This document shows positions 33,677 to 42,384 of a stretch of DNA of 64,000 nucleotides, piece after piece; within the stretch, counting starts at the first letter, position 1, and each line of letters begins with the position of its first letter. The translations under genes and the position numbers were made by a program. Origin of the DNA: JBNKVT01 sp050299335 (GTDB lineage: Bacteria; Pseudomonadota; Alphaproteobacteria; Rhodobacterales; Rhodobacteraceae); contig JBNKVT010000019.1 in NCBI GenBank assembly GCA_050299335.1, positions 6,514 to 70,513 of the forward strand. Reading direction: 5' to 3'. The notes beneath the pieces are model-generated. The model did not search any database and was not told the origin of the DNA. It saw nothing but the letters and a program-made list of their open reading frames with translations.

Positions 33677-35326
33677 CTACGATTCTTCCGAATTGGCTAT
33701 TGCGCCGACGCTATCGGGCAGGCCCTCGAAAATCTCCAGCCGGGAAACCAGGCCGATATGGGCCATCATCTTCATCTCGTCCGCGGGGACCTTGTAGAGA
33801 TCAGCATGAAAAGCGGGATAGTCCTTGGGATCGAGTTGACGCAGATAATCATGCTGCTCTTTCCGGCCTGGTCCGAATCCTGCGAAACCGTGCTTGTGGT
33901 TCAGACGGCGCAGGAACTTGGTCTCCCAGTGCTGATAGGAAATCGCATCGAAATGCACCAGAATGCCGGCCTTGTAATTGCCCGGCGGGCGCATGCCGGA
34001 ATAACCGTCCGGAAACAACACCTGATGGGTCGCCAGTCGATCCACTTCCAGCCCCGACCTCACCGCATATTTGCCCGACCGGTGCGACAAGATGCCCTTG
34101 CGGAACATGTCCCTGAGCTCCGGTTTCTTGAAGGGACGGATTTCGCTCCAGCCGGGGATCATCATCCTGCGGCGTACATGATTGGCCGAGAAGGCCTCGG
34201 TGACATCCTGATCCTCGGTCCAGATCGCCTCATGCGAGGTGAACCGGATGATGCGAAGATCCTCGGGCGCATTCAGGAACAGATCGTGAAGCGGTTTGCC
34301 GCTCGCAACGAACTCGTCGGCATCCACGGCCAGCAGCCAGCACCCCTTTTCAAGCTGGCTATAGGTGCGGGTATAGACCATCGACTGACGCCCCTCGAAC
34401 GTGCCGCGCCGTTTGCCCTGCCAGAATTCGGCATCGCAGCGGATGGCATTGACCTGGGGGTGGTCGCGGACCATCTCGATCGACGGGTCTTCGGGGTCGT
34501 CGAAATACATATGGATCATGCGCGCGCCAATGGCGGCGTAATAGTTCACGAAGCGGCGGACGACTTCGGGGGTTTCCTGGATGATTATGACAACGTGAAA
34601 CCAGTCGAGCGGCGGGCTGTCATGGCGGACAATTGTCCGGATATCCTTCGGCTCGTCTGAGGAGCTCCAAACGATCTGATGAATTTCGGATGCGTCAAAA
34701 TCATAGCGCCCCTTCAACAGGTCGTAGTCTCCGGCGGTCAGCATACGCAGGGCTTCCAGAGCCTTCTCGGACAGAAGCTCCGGCAGTTGCGTGTCCATGG
34801 TCAACAAGCCGACAGGCAGGGTCTTGGCCGTTACCGACTTGAGATATGCCTCTAATTCCCCCTCGCGGTCGAGCCTTAGGACATGGTCATAGGCACCCAG
34901 GTCATCGCCAAGGGTCTTGCGCTGAATATCGACGAACTGTGCTGCATCGGGGGCGACGCGGGAATAGGTGTCAAAATCAACCAGGAAAGAGGAAAGCTCC
35001 GGCTGCGAAGACAATCCAAGCTTTTCCAGTTCATCCGTGTCGCATGGTAATCTTGTTCTGCGCTTTTTGAAGCCGCTGCGCCAGTTGTCGACAAGTGCCA
35101 GAACCGGATCGGCGACGATGGCGACTTTTGCGTAGTCCTCCTTGCCGGTCAGGTCGGGGGCTTTTTTTGGCGGCGCCGCCCTTCTCACGGCGCGCTTGTT
35201 GCGCATGGCAAGACTGAGGTTCTTGCGTTTCAGATCGAGCATACCCAGAAGCGTACCCAGCCGTTTAGCCTTTGCAAAATCAGGCAGGTAGAACACCGTT
35301 CTGGTCTGGTCGCTGACAATAATCAT
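33677..35326 (-). CDS. Glycosyltransferase family 2-like protein
   Basis: About 549 residues. The N-terminal 200 residues are unassigned; then a Glyco_tranf_2_4-type domain with WFHVVIIIQETPEVV, a nearby RMIHMYFDDPED (sugar-nucleotide strand) and the metal/sugar motif LLAVDADEFV, followed by RIIRFTSHEAIW. The C-terminal region has GYSGMRPPGNYKAGILVHF. Likely transfers sugars to an envelope or capsule glycan. Start is uncertain: ATG at 35326 is used (MIIVSDQTRTVFYLPDF); ATG at 35395 and TTG at 35407 would overlap the upstream gene, and none has a clear ribosome-binding site. Same strand, directly after the GT/pyruvyltransferase-like gene. Confidence 0.78.
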   Translation of the reverse strand: MIIVSDQTRTVFYLPDFAKAKRLGTLLGMLDLKRKNLSLAMRNKRAVRRAAPPKKAPDLTGKEDYAKVAIVADPVLALVDNWRSGFKKRRTRLPCDTDELEKLGLSSQPELSSFLVDFDTYSRVAPDAAQFVDIQRKTLGDDLGAYDHVLRLDREGELEAYLKSVTAKTLPVGLLTMDTQLPELLSEKALEALRMLTAGDYDLLKGRYDFDASEIHQIVWSSSDEPKDIRTIVRHDSPPLDWFHVVIIIQETPEVVRRFVNYYAAIGARMIHMYFDDPEDPSIEMVRDHPQVNAIRCDAEFWQGKRRGTFEGRQSMVYTRTYSQLEKGCWLLAVDADEFVASGKPLHDLFLNAPEDLRIIRFTSHEAIWTEDQDVTEAFSANHVRRRMMIPGWSEIRPFKKPELRDMFRKGILSHRSGKYAVRSGLEVDRLATHQVLFPDGYSGMRPPGNYKAGILVHFDAISYQHWETKFLRRLNHKHGFAGFGPGRKEQHDYLRQLDPKDYPAFHADLYKVPADEMKMMAHIGLVSRLEIFEGLPDSVGAIANSEES

Positions 35327-35381
35327 CGGATCGAAAGAGGCCTTGTTGCTCCTGCGGCGTCTTGCACACCCATCTCGGCTG

Positions 35382-37199
35382 TCATCCGGCTGCATCCACG
35401 GCTGCAAGTTCGCTTAATGCGTCGAAATCTTTCAGCACGACATTGTCGTAATAGGGCGCAACGGACGCCTGGAAGACCTGCGCTGCCGCTGATCCCGGCT
35501 GGGCATAAAGCGTCAGGTCGACCCCGACCAGAGCGCCGACAATGGCGACATGGATACGGTCTGTGTGGACGATGCGGCTGAGTGCTATGCGGGCAAAGAA
35601 ATCGTTCAGCGGCGCAAAGGCGTGGCCCTCGGCCTGGATATCCTGATTGAGCACAGGCAGTTGCGGTTTGAACTGCATGATGGTCTTGCCGCTGAAAAAA
35701 CAGGCCAGGTTCTGCTTGGGCGGCCGGATGGTCGGTTCGGTGCAGAAGGCCATGTCGTGGCAGAAGGGCCGGTCATCGCTGGCGCCTGCTCCGCATGCGC
35801 TGAAAACGGTACAATTGCCACTCTCCAGCCCCAGGCTTTCCGCAGTCGCACCCGTCATGTCGGGCAGGACCACGACTCTGGGGGCCTGCCCCGGCTTGCC
35901 CGTCAGGCCCAGCTTGGCGACGAGTTCCGCGCTCAGTCCGCTGCCGCTGCCAAGGACGACGACCGGGTTATCGGTTCCGGCCAGTTTGGCGTAGTCCTTC
36001 ATGCCCGATCCAGCCAGTGCGTCCGCCTTGCGGATGACATGGGGCAGCTTTCGGTCGTCGAAAAGCGCCCGTGCGCCGGTTCGCTTGAAGGACTCCCCCA
36101 GATCGCCCTTGGCAGGGATGTAGATCAGATTGCCGCCTCCGGCAGCCTCGCGCAGCGTCTCGGCCAGCGCGTCGAATTCCGGCGCATCGCGCAGGCTTTG
36201 ACCGGTGCGTGCCCAGGTGGTTGCAACCGCCGCCGTTTCCGCCTTGTTCGCGGTAATCCGGGCCTTCAGCGAGGCCACGGCCTCGGCATGGAGACGGCCC
36301 AGGACCGGGTCGGCCATCAGCCGTGCCAGCCACTCCGCCCGCGCCTTGCCCGAGCGCGAGATGGTGGTGTCTTCCTCGTGATTGACGTTCATCTTGTTGA
36401 AAAACTCAGGCGTATGCCGCACCGGGATCTTGCGGCTGGCATGAGCCCTGCCCCGCTTGAGCTTCAGGTCGAACACGTCGCGGGTGCGGACAATGTAGTG
36501 GTTGATCTGCGCAGCCTTCCACGAAACGAATTTCCGCTCGATGGAGTGGATATGCATGTCCCCCTGGAACACATCATCCGGCAGGCGCATCCCCGCTGCC
36601 GTCACCGCATGAACCGGGGTCTTGGGATTGTGGCTGTACAGCCAGGGTCCATGCGGGCCGAAGGCGGAATAGTGCCAGTGGTTGCGCACCAGCGTCTTCA
36701 CCTGCGCCAGCCTGGTCTTGTAGGACGCCGCGAGGGTGAAATTCTCGCAGACCGGCTTGTCCTCGAAACCCGGATGGTTCGAATCGCCGAAGACCCGCCA
36801 GTTGAAGATGATCGCCTCGGGCTTGTCGGGATGCGCCGCCATCAGGTCGGCCAGGGTGCCGTCGCCCATGTGGATATTCAGGAATTCGTCGGCATCGAGC
36901 GTCATCACCCATTCGCTCATCGCCGCCTCGGGCGTGCGCCGGGCGCGCTCGTAAGCCTCGGTCTGCAGCGAGATACTATGCGGCGGCGGGTTGTCGAGAG
37001 TGCGCACGAGGCCCATCTCCTGCAGCCGCTCCAGCATCCTGTCGGTCCCGTCCGAGCAATCGTTGGTCGCCACAACGATCCGGTCGAAGCCCACGGCCTT
37101 GTGATGGGCGATCCATTCCAGCAGCCACGGACCCTCATCCTTCATGGTCGCCAACAGGCAGAACCCCGAAATCTCCGCGATTGTCTCTGTCTCTGCCAT
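35382..37199 (-). CDS. Glycosyltransferase family 2 fused to a polysaccharide pyruvyltransferase-like domain
   Basis: 605 residues. N-terminal half is a Glyco_tranf_2_4-type glycosyltransferase: CLLATMKDEGPWLLEWIAHH, VVATNDCSDGTDR and the MTLDADEFLNI motif. The C-terminal half (from about 330) resembles polysaccharide pyruvyltransferases: VVVLGSGSGLSAELVAKLG, and a terminal IVHTDRIHVAIVGALVGVD matching the family's conserved RxH-type segment. Such a combination would both add and modify a glycan. Start ATG at 37199 (MAETETIAEISGFCLLATMKD). The open frame extends far upstream antisense to lolC and is not coding. Divergent from lolC. Confidence 0.75.
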   Translation of the reverse strand: MAETETIAEISGFCLLATMKDEGPWLLEWIAHHKAVGFDRIVVATNDCSDGTDRMLERLQEMGLVRTLDNPPPHSISLQTEAYERARRTPEAAMSEWVMTLDADEFLNIHMGDGTLADLMAAHPDKPEAIIFNWRVFGDSNHPGFEDKPVCENFTLAASYKTRLAQVKTLVRNHWHYSAFGPHGPWLYSHNPKTPVHAVTAAGMRLPDDVFQGDMHIHSIERKFVSWKAAQINHYIVRTRDVFDLKLKRGRAHASRKIPVRHTPEFFNKMNVNHEEDTTISRSGKARAEWLARLMADPVLGRLHAEAVASLKARITANKAETAAVATTWARTGQSLRDAPEFDALAETLREAAGGGNLIYIPAKGDLGESFKRTGARALFDDRKLPHVIRKADALAGSGMKDYAKLAGTDNPVVVLGSGSGLSAELVAKLGLTGKPGQAPRVVVLPDMTGATAESLGLESGNCTVFSACGAGASDDRPFCHDMAFCTEPTIRPPKQNLACFFSGKTIMQFKPQLPVLNQDIQAEGHAFAPLNDFFARIALSRIVHTDRIHVAIVGALVGVDLTLYAQPGSAAAQVFQASVAPYYDNVVLKDFDALSELAAVDAAG

Positions 37200-37328
37200 G
37201 GCCCTGCCGATTTCTGTCAATGCAGGCACAAATACGTGACCACCGGCCCAAAGAAAAGCCGGAAACATTCGCGTCTTGACCCTGCCCCGCCGCTCCCCCA
37301 CTTTCCCCGAAAACCGGAGAGCAGTCCC

Positions 37329-38618
37329 ATGGCGTCCCGCACCGCCCCCTTCGCCGCCTTCGAATGGGCCATCGCCTGGCGCTATCTGCGGGCGCGGCGC
37401 TCCGAAGGCGGCATCTCGGTCATGTCGGTGATTTCGCTGATCGGCATCGCGCTTGCCGTCTTCGCCCTCATTGCCACGCTCGCCGTCCGCACCGGGTTCC
37501 GGATCGAATTCGTCGGCACCATCCTCGGCGCCAACGCCCATGCCTCGGTCTATTCCCACTATTACGACGACGAATTCGGCGTCCGTACCCGGCTGATCCG
37601 CGACCATGACGCCTGGGCCGACCGGATCAAGGAGGTCCCGGGCGTCACCCGCGCCGCCCCCATCATCAAGGGCCAGATCATGGCGACGGCCAATGGCCGC
37701 AATGCCGGGGTCGAGGTCTATGGCGAGCGCCTCGCCGATCTTCGGACCCTGCCCCTGGTCGCCGCGCCGCTCTCGAGCCTCGGCGATATCGGAGAATATG
37801 GGAACGGCGTCGCCATCGGTGTCCGCCTGGCCGCCAGCCTCGGCCTGTCCATCGGCGACCATATCACCCTGATCTCGCCCGACGGGCTGAAGACCCCCTT
37901 CGGCACCTCGCCGCGGATCGTCGATTATCCGGTCGTCTACATGTTCGAGGTCGGCCGCTACGATATCGACGGCACCCGCATCTACATGCCCTTCGCCGAG
38001 GCGCAGAGCTATTTCAACGCCGAAGGCGCGGCCCACGAGATCGAGGTCATGGTCGCCGATCCCGAGGCGGTCGAAACTATCGTCCCCGGCCTGTTCGAGG
38101 CCATCGGCGACCCCCGCGCCGATGTCTGGACCTGGCAGCAAAGCTCGCGCAGCTTCCTCAACGCGCTGCAGATGGAGGACAACATCATGTTCGTCATCCT
38201 CTCCATCCTGGTGCTGATCGCCACCATGAACATCGTCTCGGGGCTGATCATGCTGGTCAAGAACAAGGGCCGCGATATCGGCATCCTCAGGACCATCGGC
38301 CTGACCCAGGGCTCGATCCTGAGGGTCTTCTTCATCTGCGGGGCCTCGATCGGGGTTGCCGGCACCCTGATCGGCGTGATCCTCGGCTGCCTCTTCGCCA
38401 TCTATATCGACCCGATCTTCGGGGCGATCAATTCCCTGCTCGGCGGCGGTGCCTGGAGCCCGGAGAAATTCGGCCTCCCCGACCTGCCCGCGCAGCTGAC
38501 CCTCGCCGATGTGCTGAAGGCGATGTCCCTGTCGCTCGGCCTCTCCTTCGTCATCACCATCTTCCCCGCCCGCCGCGCCGCGCGGATGAACCCGGTCGAG
38601 GCCCTGCGCTATGAGTGA
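37329..38618 (+). CDS. lolC: Lipoprotein-releasing ABC transporter permease LolC/LolE
   Basis: 429-residue permease that extracts outer-membrane lipoproteins from the inner membrane and hands them to LolA. Four membrane segments: one near the N-terminus (about 29-50), a large periplasmic domain, then three in the C-terminal FtsX-like part (VILSILVLIATMNIVSGLIM; FFICGASIGVAGTLIGVILG; SLGLSFVITIFPARRAARMNP). The MNP-VEALRYE ending is typical. Single permease gene here, consistent with a homodimeric LolF-like use (inference). Overlaps lolD by 8 bases. Confidence 0.93.
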   Translation: MASRTAPFAAFEWAIAWRYLRARRSEGGISVMSVISLIGIALAVFALIATLAVRTGFRIEFVGTILGANAHASVYSHYYDDEFGVRTRLIRDHDAWADRIKEVPGVTRAAPIIKGQIMATANGRNAGVEVYGERLADLRTLPLVAAPLSSLGDIGEYGNGVAIGVRLAASLGLSIGDHITLISPDGLKTPFGTSPRIVDYPVVYMFEVGRYDIDGTRIYMPFAEAQSYFNAEGAAHEIEVMVADPEAVETIVPGLFEAIGDPRADVWTWQQSSRSFLNALQMEDNIMFVILSILVLIATMNIVSGLIMLVKNKGRDIGILRTIGLTQGSILRVFFICGASIGVAGTLIGVILGCLFAIYIDPIFGAINSLLGGGAWSPEKFGLPDLPAQLTLADVLKAMSLSLGLSFVITIFPARRAARMNPVEALRYE

Positions 38619-39291
38619 CGCCCTCGCCCTTCGCGACATCTCGAAATCCTACAATCCGGGCCAGCCGAACGAGGTCCGCGTCCTCACCGACGCCTCGCTG
38701 ACCCTGTCGGGTGGCGAGATCGTCGCCCTCGTCGCCCCGTCCGGTGCGGGGAAATCGACGCTGCTGCATATCGCGGGGCTCCTGGAAACCCCGGATGCGG
38801 GCGAGGTCGAGATTGCGGGCGAGACGGCGGGCCGCCTCGGCGACAGCCGCCGCACCCAGATCCGGCGGGATGAAATCGGGTTCATCTACCAGTTCCACCA
38901 CCTGCTGCCAGAGTTCACCGCCGCCGAGAACGTCACCCTGCCGCAACTCGCTGCCGGGAAACCGCAGAAAGAGGCAGCCGCCCGGGCCGCACAGCTGCTC
39001 GACAGCGTCGGCCTGTCCCACCGCGTTTCCCACCGGCCCGCAGAGTTGTCCGGAGGCGAACAACAACGGGTCGCCTTCTGCCGGGCGATGGCCAACGCGC
39101 CGAGACTGCTGCTCGCCGACGAGCCGACCGGCAATCTCGACCCGGCGACCTCGGACACGGTGTTCGACGCGCTGATGGCGCTCGCCCGCGAGACCGGCCT
39201 CGCCGCCCTGATCGCCACCCATAATCCCGAACTTGCCGCAAGGATGGACCGGGTGGTGCATCTGCAGGACGGCCGGATAATTGCCGGCTGA
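38611..39291 (+). CDS. lolD: Lipoprotein-releasing ABC transporter ATPase
   Basis: 226-residue ATPase powering LolC. Walker A APSGAGKSTLLH, LolD-type IGFIYQFHHLLPEFTAAENV, signature LSGGEQQRVAFCRA and Walker B LLLADEPTGNLD. Start ATG at 38611 overlaps lolC by 8 bases. Confidence 0.95.
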   Translation: MSDALALRDISKSYNPGQPNEVRVLTDASLTLSGGEIVALVAPSGAGKSTLLHIAGLLETPDAGEVEIAGETAGRLGDSRRTQIRRDEIGFIYQFHHLLPEFTAAENVTLPQLAAGKPQKEAAARAAQLLDSVGLSHRVSHRPAELSGGEQQRVAFCRAMANAPRLLLADEPTGNLDPATSDTVFDALMALARETGLAALIATHNPELAARMDRVVHLQDGRIIAG

Positions 39292-39426
39292 CGAAAAAAC
39301 TTCGGCACGTTCCCCTTCCGGTCCTGGAATCCCCCACAAATCCGGAAAAATTTATCGAGTATCTTCATCCAACTTTAAGCAAAGCCCCGCACCCTGCGCC
39401 GGTATCCGTTTCGTAACCAGTATCGC

Positions 39427-41427
39427 GTGTCACCTGTGTCCACATCCTCCCTGTCCGCGCCGCCCAACGCGGTGGCCGACCCTGACGCCAGTTCGGCCTT
39501 CCGCCGCACCGCCCCCGAAACCGGCTCAATTCCCGCGCCCGTCGCTCTCTACGAGGCTGTGCCGGCGCCACGTCTCCGCCACCTTCCTGCCTCAGTGGCC
39601 GGGCGGCTCGACCGCATCCGGACCGGACGGCTGCCCGAGCGGATCGATCTCGAGGCGACGCCACCCGATATCGACCTTGTCCGCAGCCAGGACCCCTCGC
39701 TCTGCCTGAAACTCGGCTACGTGCCCTGGCGGCAATCGGGCGGGAGGACGATCATCGCCGTCTCCGATCCCGACGCCTGCGGGGCCATCGAAAAGGCCAA
39801 TCCGCTCAGCCGCGGTAATCTGCATTTCGCGCTGGCCGACCGCGCCGGGATCGAGGCCGTCATCGCCACGGTCTTCGCCCGCCAGCTGCGCGACCGCACC
39901 CGCGACCGCTGCCCGACGCATCTGTCCTGCCGGGAATGGCAGCGCGGCGGTTCGCAGTTCCGGCTGGTCGCGGCCACGGCGATCATCGCCGCGCTCGCCC
40001 TCAGCCACCCGGCTGCCGCCGCAATCGGCATCCTGGCCTGGATCTGGGCCTTCGACATGGCGACCACAACCGTCCGGCTGGCGGCGCTCTTCGTCTTCGG
40101 AACCAAACGCCCCCGGCCTCGGGGCCCCCTGAAACTGCGCAAGGTCGATCTGATCCGGGAGGGATCGCCCCATAACCTCCTGGCACTCGACAAGAAACAG
40201 CGCACCGAACGCCCCCTGACCGGGGGTCCGCTCGTTCTGTCCGAGACGTTTCTCGACAAGGCCCAGGCCCGGCTCGGCAGCCTGCCCGCCGCCCCGGACC
40301 TCACCCTGGCCCCGCCGCGAAGCGCGCTGCCGAAAGTCTCGATCCTGATCCCGCTCCTGCGCGAGGACGAGGTGCTGGAGACCCTGATCGACGCGCTGAA
40401 ACGCACCACCTATCCGACGCATCTTCTCGATGTGAAACTGGTGATCGAGTGCGATGACACCCTGACGGCGCAAGCGATCTCGGCCCTTGCCCTGCCATCC
40501 TGGATCACCGTCCTGCGCGTCCCCCATGACGAGCTGCGGACCAAGCCACGGGCGATGAATTACGCGCTGGAATTCTGCTCCGGCGAGATCGTCGGCATCT
40601 ATGACGCCGAAGACCGGCCCGAGCCCGACCAGATCATGAAGATCGCCCGGCATTTCCTGTCCGCCCCGCCCGAGGTCGCCTGCCTGCAGGGCTATCTCGA
40701 TTTCTACAACCCGCGCCGCAACTTCCTGTCGCGCTGCTTCACCATCGACTACGCCATCTGGTTTCGGGTCCTGCTGCGCGGCATGGCGCGGCTTGGCCTT
40801 CCGATCCCGCTTGGCGGGACGACGGTTTTCTTCCGGCGCGGGCCGCTGGAAAAGGTCGGGGCCTGGGACGCCCATAACGTCACCGAGGATGCCGATCTTG
40901 GCATGCGGCTGGCGCGGTTCGGCTACCGGACCGAGGTCGCCGAGACCGTGACCATGGAAGAAGCCAACTGCTTCACCCGCCCCTGGATCACCCAGCGCTC
41001 GCGCTGGCTGAAGGGCTTTGCCATAACCTGGGCTACCCATATGCGCGATCCGATCACCCTGTGGCGCGATCTCGGGCCCGGCGGGTTCTTCGGCTTTCAG
41101 GTGATCTTTCTCGGCGCCCTGACCGGCTTTTTGACCGCGCCCTTGCTCTGGGGGTTCTGGGCGGTGGCCTTCGGCCTGTCCCTGCCGCTGGACGCCCTGA
41201 TGCCGATGCCTGTCTGGTGGCTGCTCTTCGGCTCGATGGCCGCATCGAAAATGGTGTTCTGGGCGGTGGCCGTCGCGGCCCTGGCGGCCCGTGAGCGGCA
41301 GCATCTGCTGAAATACATTCCGCTGATCGGGTTCTATTTCCCGCTCGGGACCGTGGCCGCCTACAAGGCCCTCTGGGAGCTGCTGTCCGCACCGTTCCTC
41401 TGGCACAAGACCCGGCACGGGCTGTAG
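39427..41427 (+). CDS. BcsA-like family 2 glycosyltransferase with GspE-N-like N-terminal domain
   Basis: 666-residue membrane glycosyltransferase. After a Ser/Pro-rich start comes a domain (about 60-150) resembling the GSPII_E N-terminal/MshEN fold (PPDIDLVRSQDPSLCLKLGY ... GGRTIIAVSDPDA). Then two hydrophobic segments (about 175-215), and a processive-type GT2 domain: ILIPLLREDEVLETLI, DAEDRPEPDQI (DxD), CLQGYLDFYN, VTEDADLGMRLARFGY and QRSRWLKG (QxxRW). Membrane segments at about 550-575, 590-610 and 635-655. Probably builds an exopolysaccharide. Start GTG at 39427; an in-frame GTG 9 bases on is equally possible and neither has a clear ribosome-binding site. Confidence 0.85.
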   Translation: MSPVSTSSLSAPPNAVADPDASSAFRRTAPETGSIPAPVALYEAVPAPRLRHLPASVAGRLDRIRTGRLPERIDLEATPPDIDLVRSQDPSLCLKLGYVPWRQSGGRTIIAVSDPDACGAIEKANPLSRGNLHFALADRAGIEAVIATVFARQLRDRTRDRCPTHLSCREWQRGGSQFRLVAATAIIAALALSHPAAAAIGILAWIWAFDMATTTVRLAALFVFGTKRPRPRGPLKLRKVDLIREGSPHNLLALDKKQRTERPLTGGPLVLSETFLDKAQARLGSLPAAPDLTLAPPRSALPKVSILIPLLREDEVLETLIDALKRTTYPTHLLDVKLVIECDDTLTAQAISALALPSWITVLRVPHDELRTKPRAMNYALEFCSGEIVGIYDAEDRPEPDQIMKIARHFLSAPPEVACLQGYLDFYNPRRNFLSRCFTIDYAIWFRVLLRGMARLGLPIPLGGTTVFFRRGPLEKVGAWDAHNVTEDADLGMRLARFGYRTEVAETVTMEEANCFTRPWITQRSRWLKGFAITWATHMRDPITLWRDLGPGGFFGFQVIFLGALTGFLTAPLLWGFWAVAFGLSLPLDALMPMPVWWLLFGSMAASKMVFWAVAVAALAARERQHLLKYIPLIGFYFPLGTVAAYKALWELLSAPFLWHKTRHGL

Positions 41428-41744
41428 ACCCGGTCCGGCGGGACGTCCCCGCGCCCAGCATAGAGCAAAACCGGATCAGATTGAACCAATCTGATCCTAG
41501 GATTTTGCTCAAGCCTACGTCTCTGGACCAAAATTCTTTTTCAGACTGCGACAGTCTGAAACGATTTTGGTCTAGTGTCCCGCATCCTCGCGCCGGGTTG
41601 CGTGGAACTGGCCCCGTCAAACGCAAGACGACCGGTCAGCAAGAGGCACGGGACTGGGTGACGGAAAGGCGGACCTCCCACCTGCGCCCTGCCGCCGCAA
41701 TGCCGGGAACATTCGGGGCGGTTTCACGACCGTAGACGACAACT
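41428..41744. other. Intergenic region with palindromic repeats
   Basis: 317 bases between convergent genes. Holds the double-palindrome element at 41463-41572 and nothing else recognised; the rest is ordinary GC-rich spacer without coding signal. Confidence 0.6.
41463..41572. repeat. Double palindromic repeat element
   Basis: Two adjacent imperfect palindromes. First (41463-41510): GAGCAAAA and GATCAGATTG arms around AACC, mirrored as CAATCTGATC and TTTTGCTC. Second (41526-41572): GACCAAAAT and TTTCAGACTG arms mirrored around a small loop, ending ATTTTGGTC. The two share the outer A4/T4 design and 10-bp inner arms, as in mosaic intergenic repeats of alphaproteobacteria. Each could form a bidirectional terminator-like RNA hairpin. 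Confidence 0.75.
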
Positions 41745-42323
41745 TCACTTTGCCTCGGCGCCGAGCGCCTTCATCCGTTCCAGCCACCGCTGGCGCCCCT
41801 TGGGGCTCTTCGCCTCGACATTGCCGACGAGACTGTCGCGGACCGGCGACAGCCCCGAGAACCCCAGGATGTTGCGCCGCAGGTTCTTCAGCGAATGGGC
41901 GAAGAAGAAATACCGGTAGGCCGCCGCCGGCATGCCCATGGTCACGACCACCCGCGCCGAGCGGCCCTTGAGCTTGCGGGTCCAGCCGTGCTCGGTGACG
42001 GTGAAGCCGAAATCCTCGGTGAAGACATGCTCGATGAACGCCTTCAGATGCGCCGGCATCGTGCCCATCCAGAGCGGGTAGATCACCACCACATGCCCCG
42101 CCCAGTAGATCGACTGCTGCGCCTCCCCGACAAAAGGCAGCCCCGGCTTGCTGCGGTATTCGGTGCGCGAGCGCAGCGCCGGATAATCCAGCTTGCCGAT
42201 ATCGATCAGCCGCACCTCATGCCCGGCCGCCTCGGCCCCTTCGCGGTAAGCCTCGGCCAGCGCGTGGCAGAAATGCGGCTCCGAGCCGTCGGGATGGCCC
42301 TGGATGATGGTGATGTTGGTCAT
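41745..42323 (-). CDS. NAD(P)H quinone reductase-like flavodoxin-fold protein
   Basis: 192 residues of the Flavodoxin_2 family (KefF/MdaB/NQO-like), FMN- or FAD-dependent reduction of quinones. Seen: the nucleotide-binding start IIQGHPDGSEPHFCHALAEAY, VVIYPLWMGTMPAHLKAFIEHVF (flavin site) and a conserved GMPAAAYRYFF stretch. ATG at 42323. Monocistronic or with hemF upstream; the two are 61 bases apart on the same strand. Confidence 0.88.
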   Translation of the reverse strand: MTNITIIQGHPDGSEPHFCHALAEAYREGAEAAGHEVRLIDIGKLDYPALRSRTEYRSKPGLPFVGEAQQSIYWAGHVVVIYPLWMGTMPAHLKAFIEHVFTEDFGFTVTEHGWTRKLKGRSARVVVTMGMPAAAYRYFFFAHSLKNLRRNILGFSGLSPVRDSLVGNVEAKSPKGRQRWLERMKALGAEAK

Positions 42324-42384
42324 GTCCGTCCCCCTGAAATCGAGGACAGTCTGGCACGGGCGCAGCCCTACGCCTTGATCCGGG

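Noticed and set aside
35550..37328. Extension of the lolC frame far upstream of 37329
   Set aside because: It runs antisense to a glycosyltransferase; LolC homologues start at the ATG at 37329 and the upstream part has no family resemblance.
37200..38639. Extension of the glycosyltransferase frame upstream on the minus strand
   Set aside because: It is antisense to lolC; the family start with its catalytic strand lies at the ATG at 37199.
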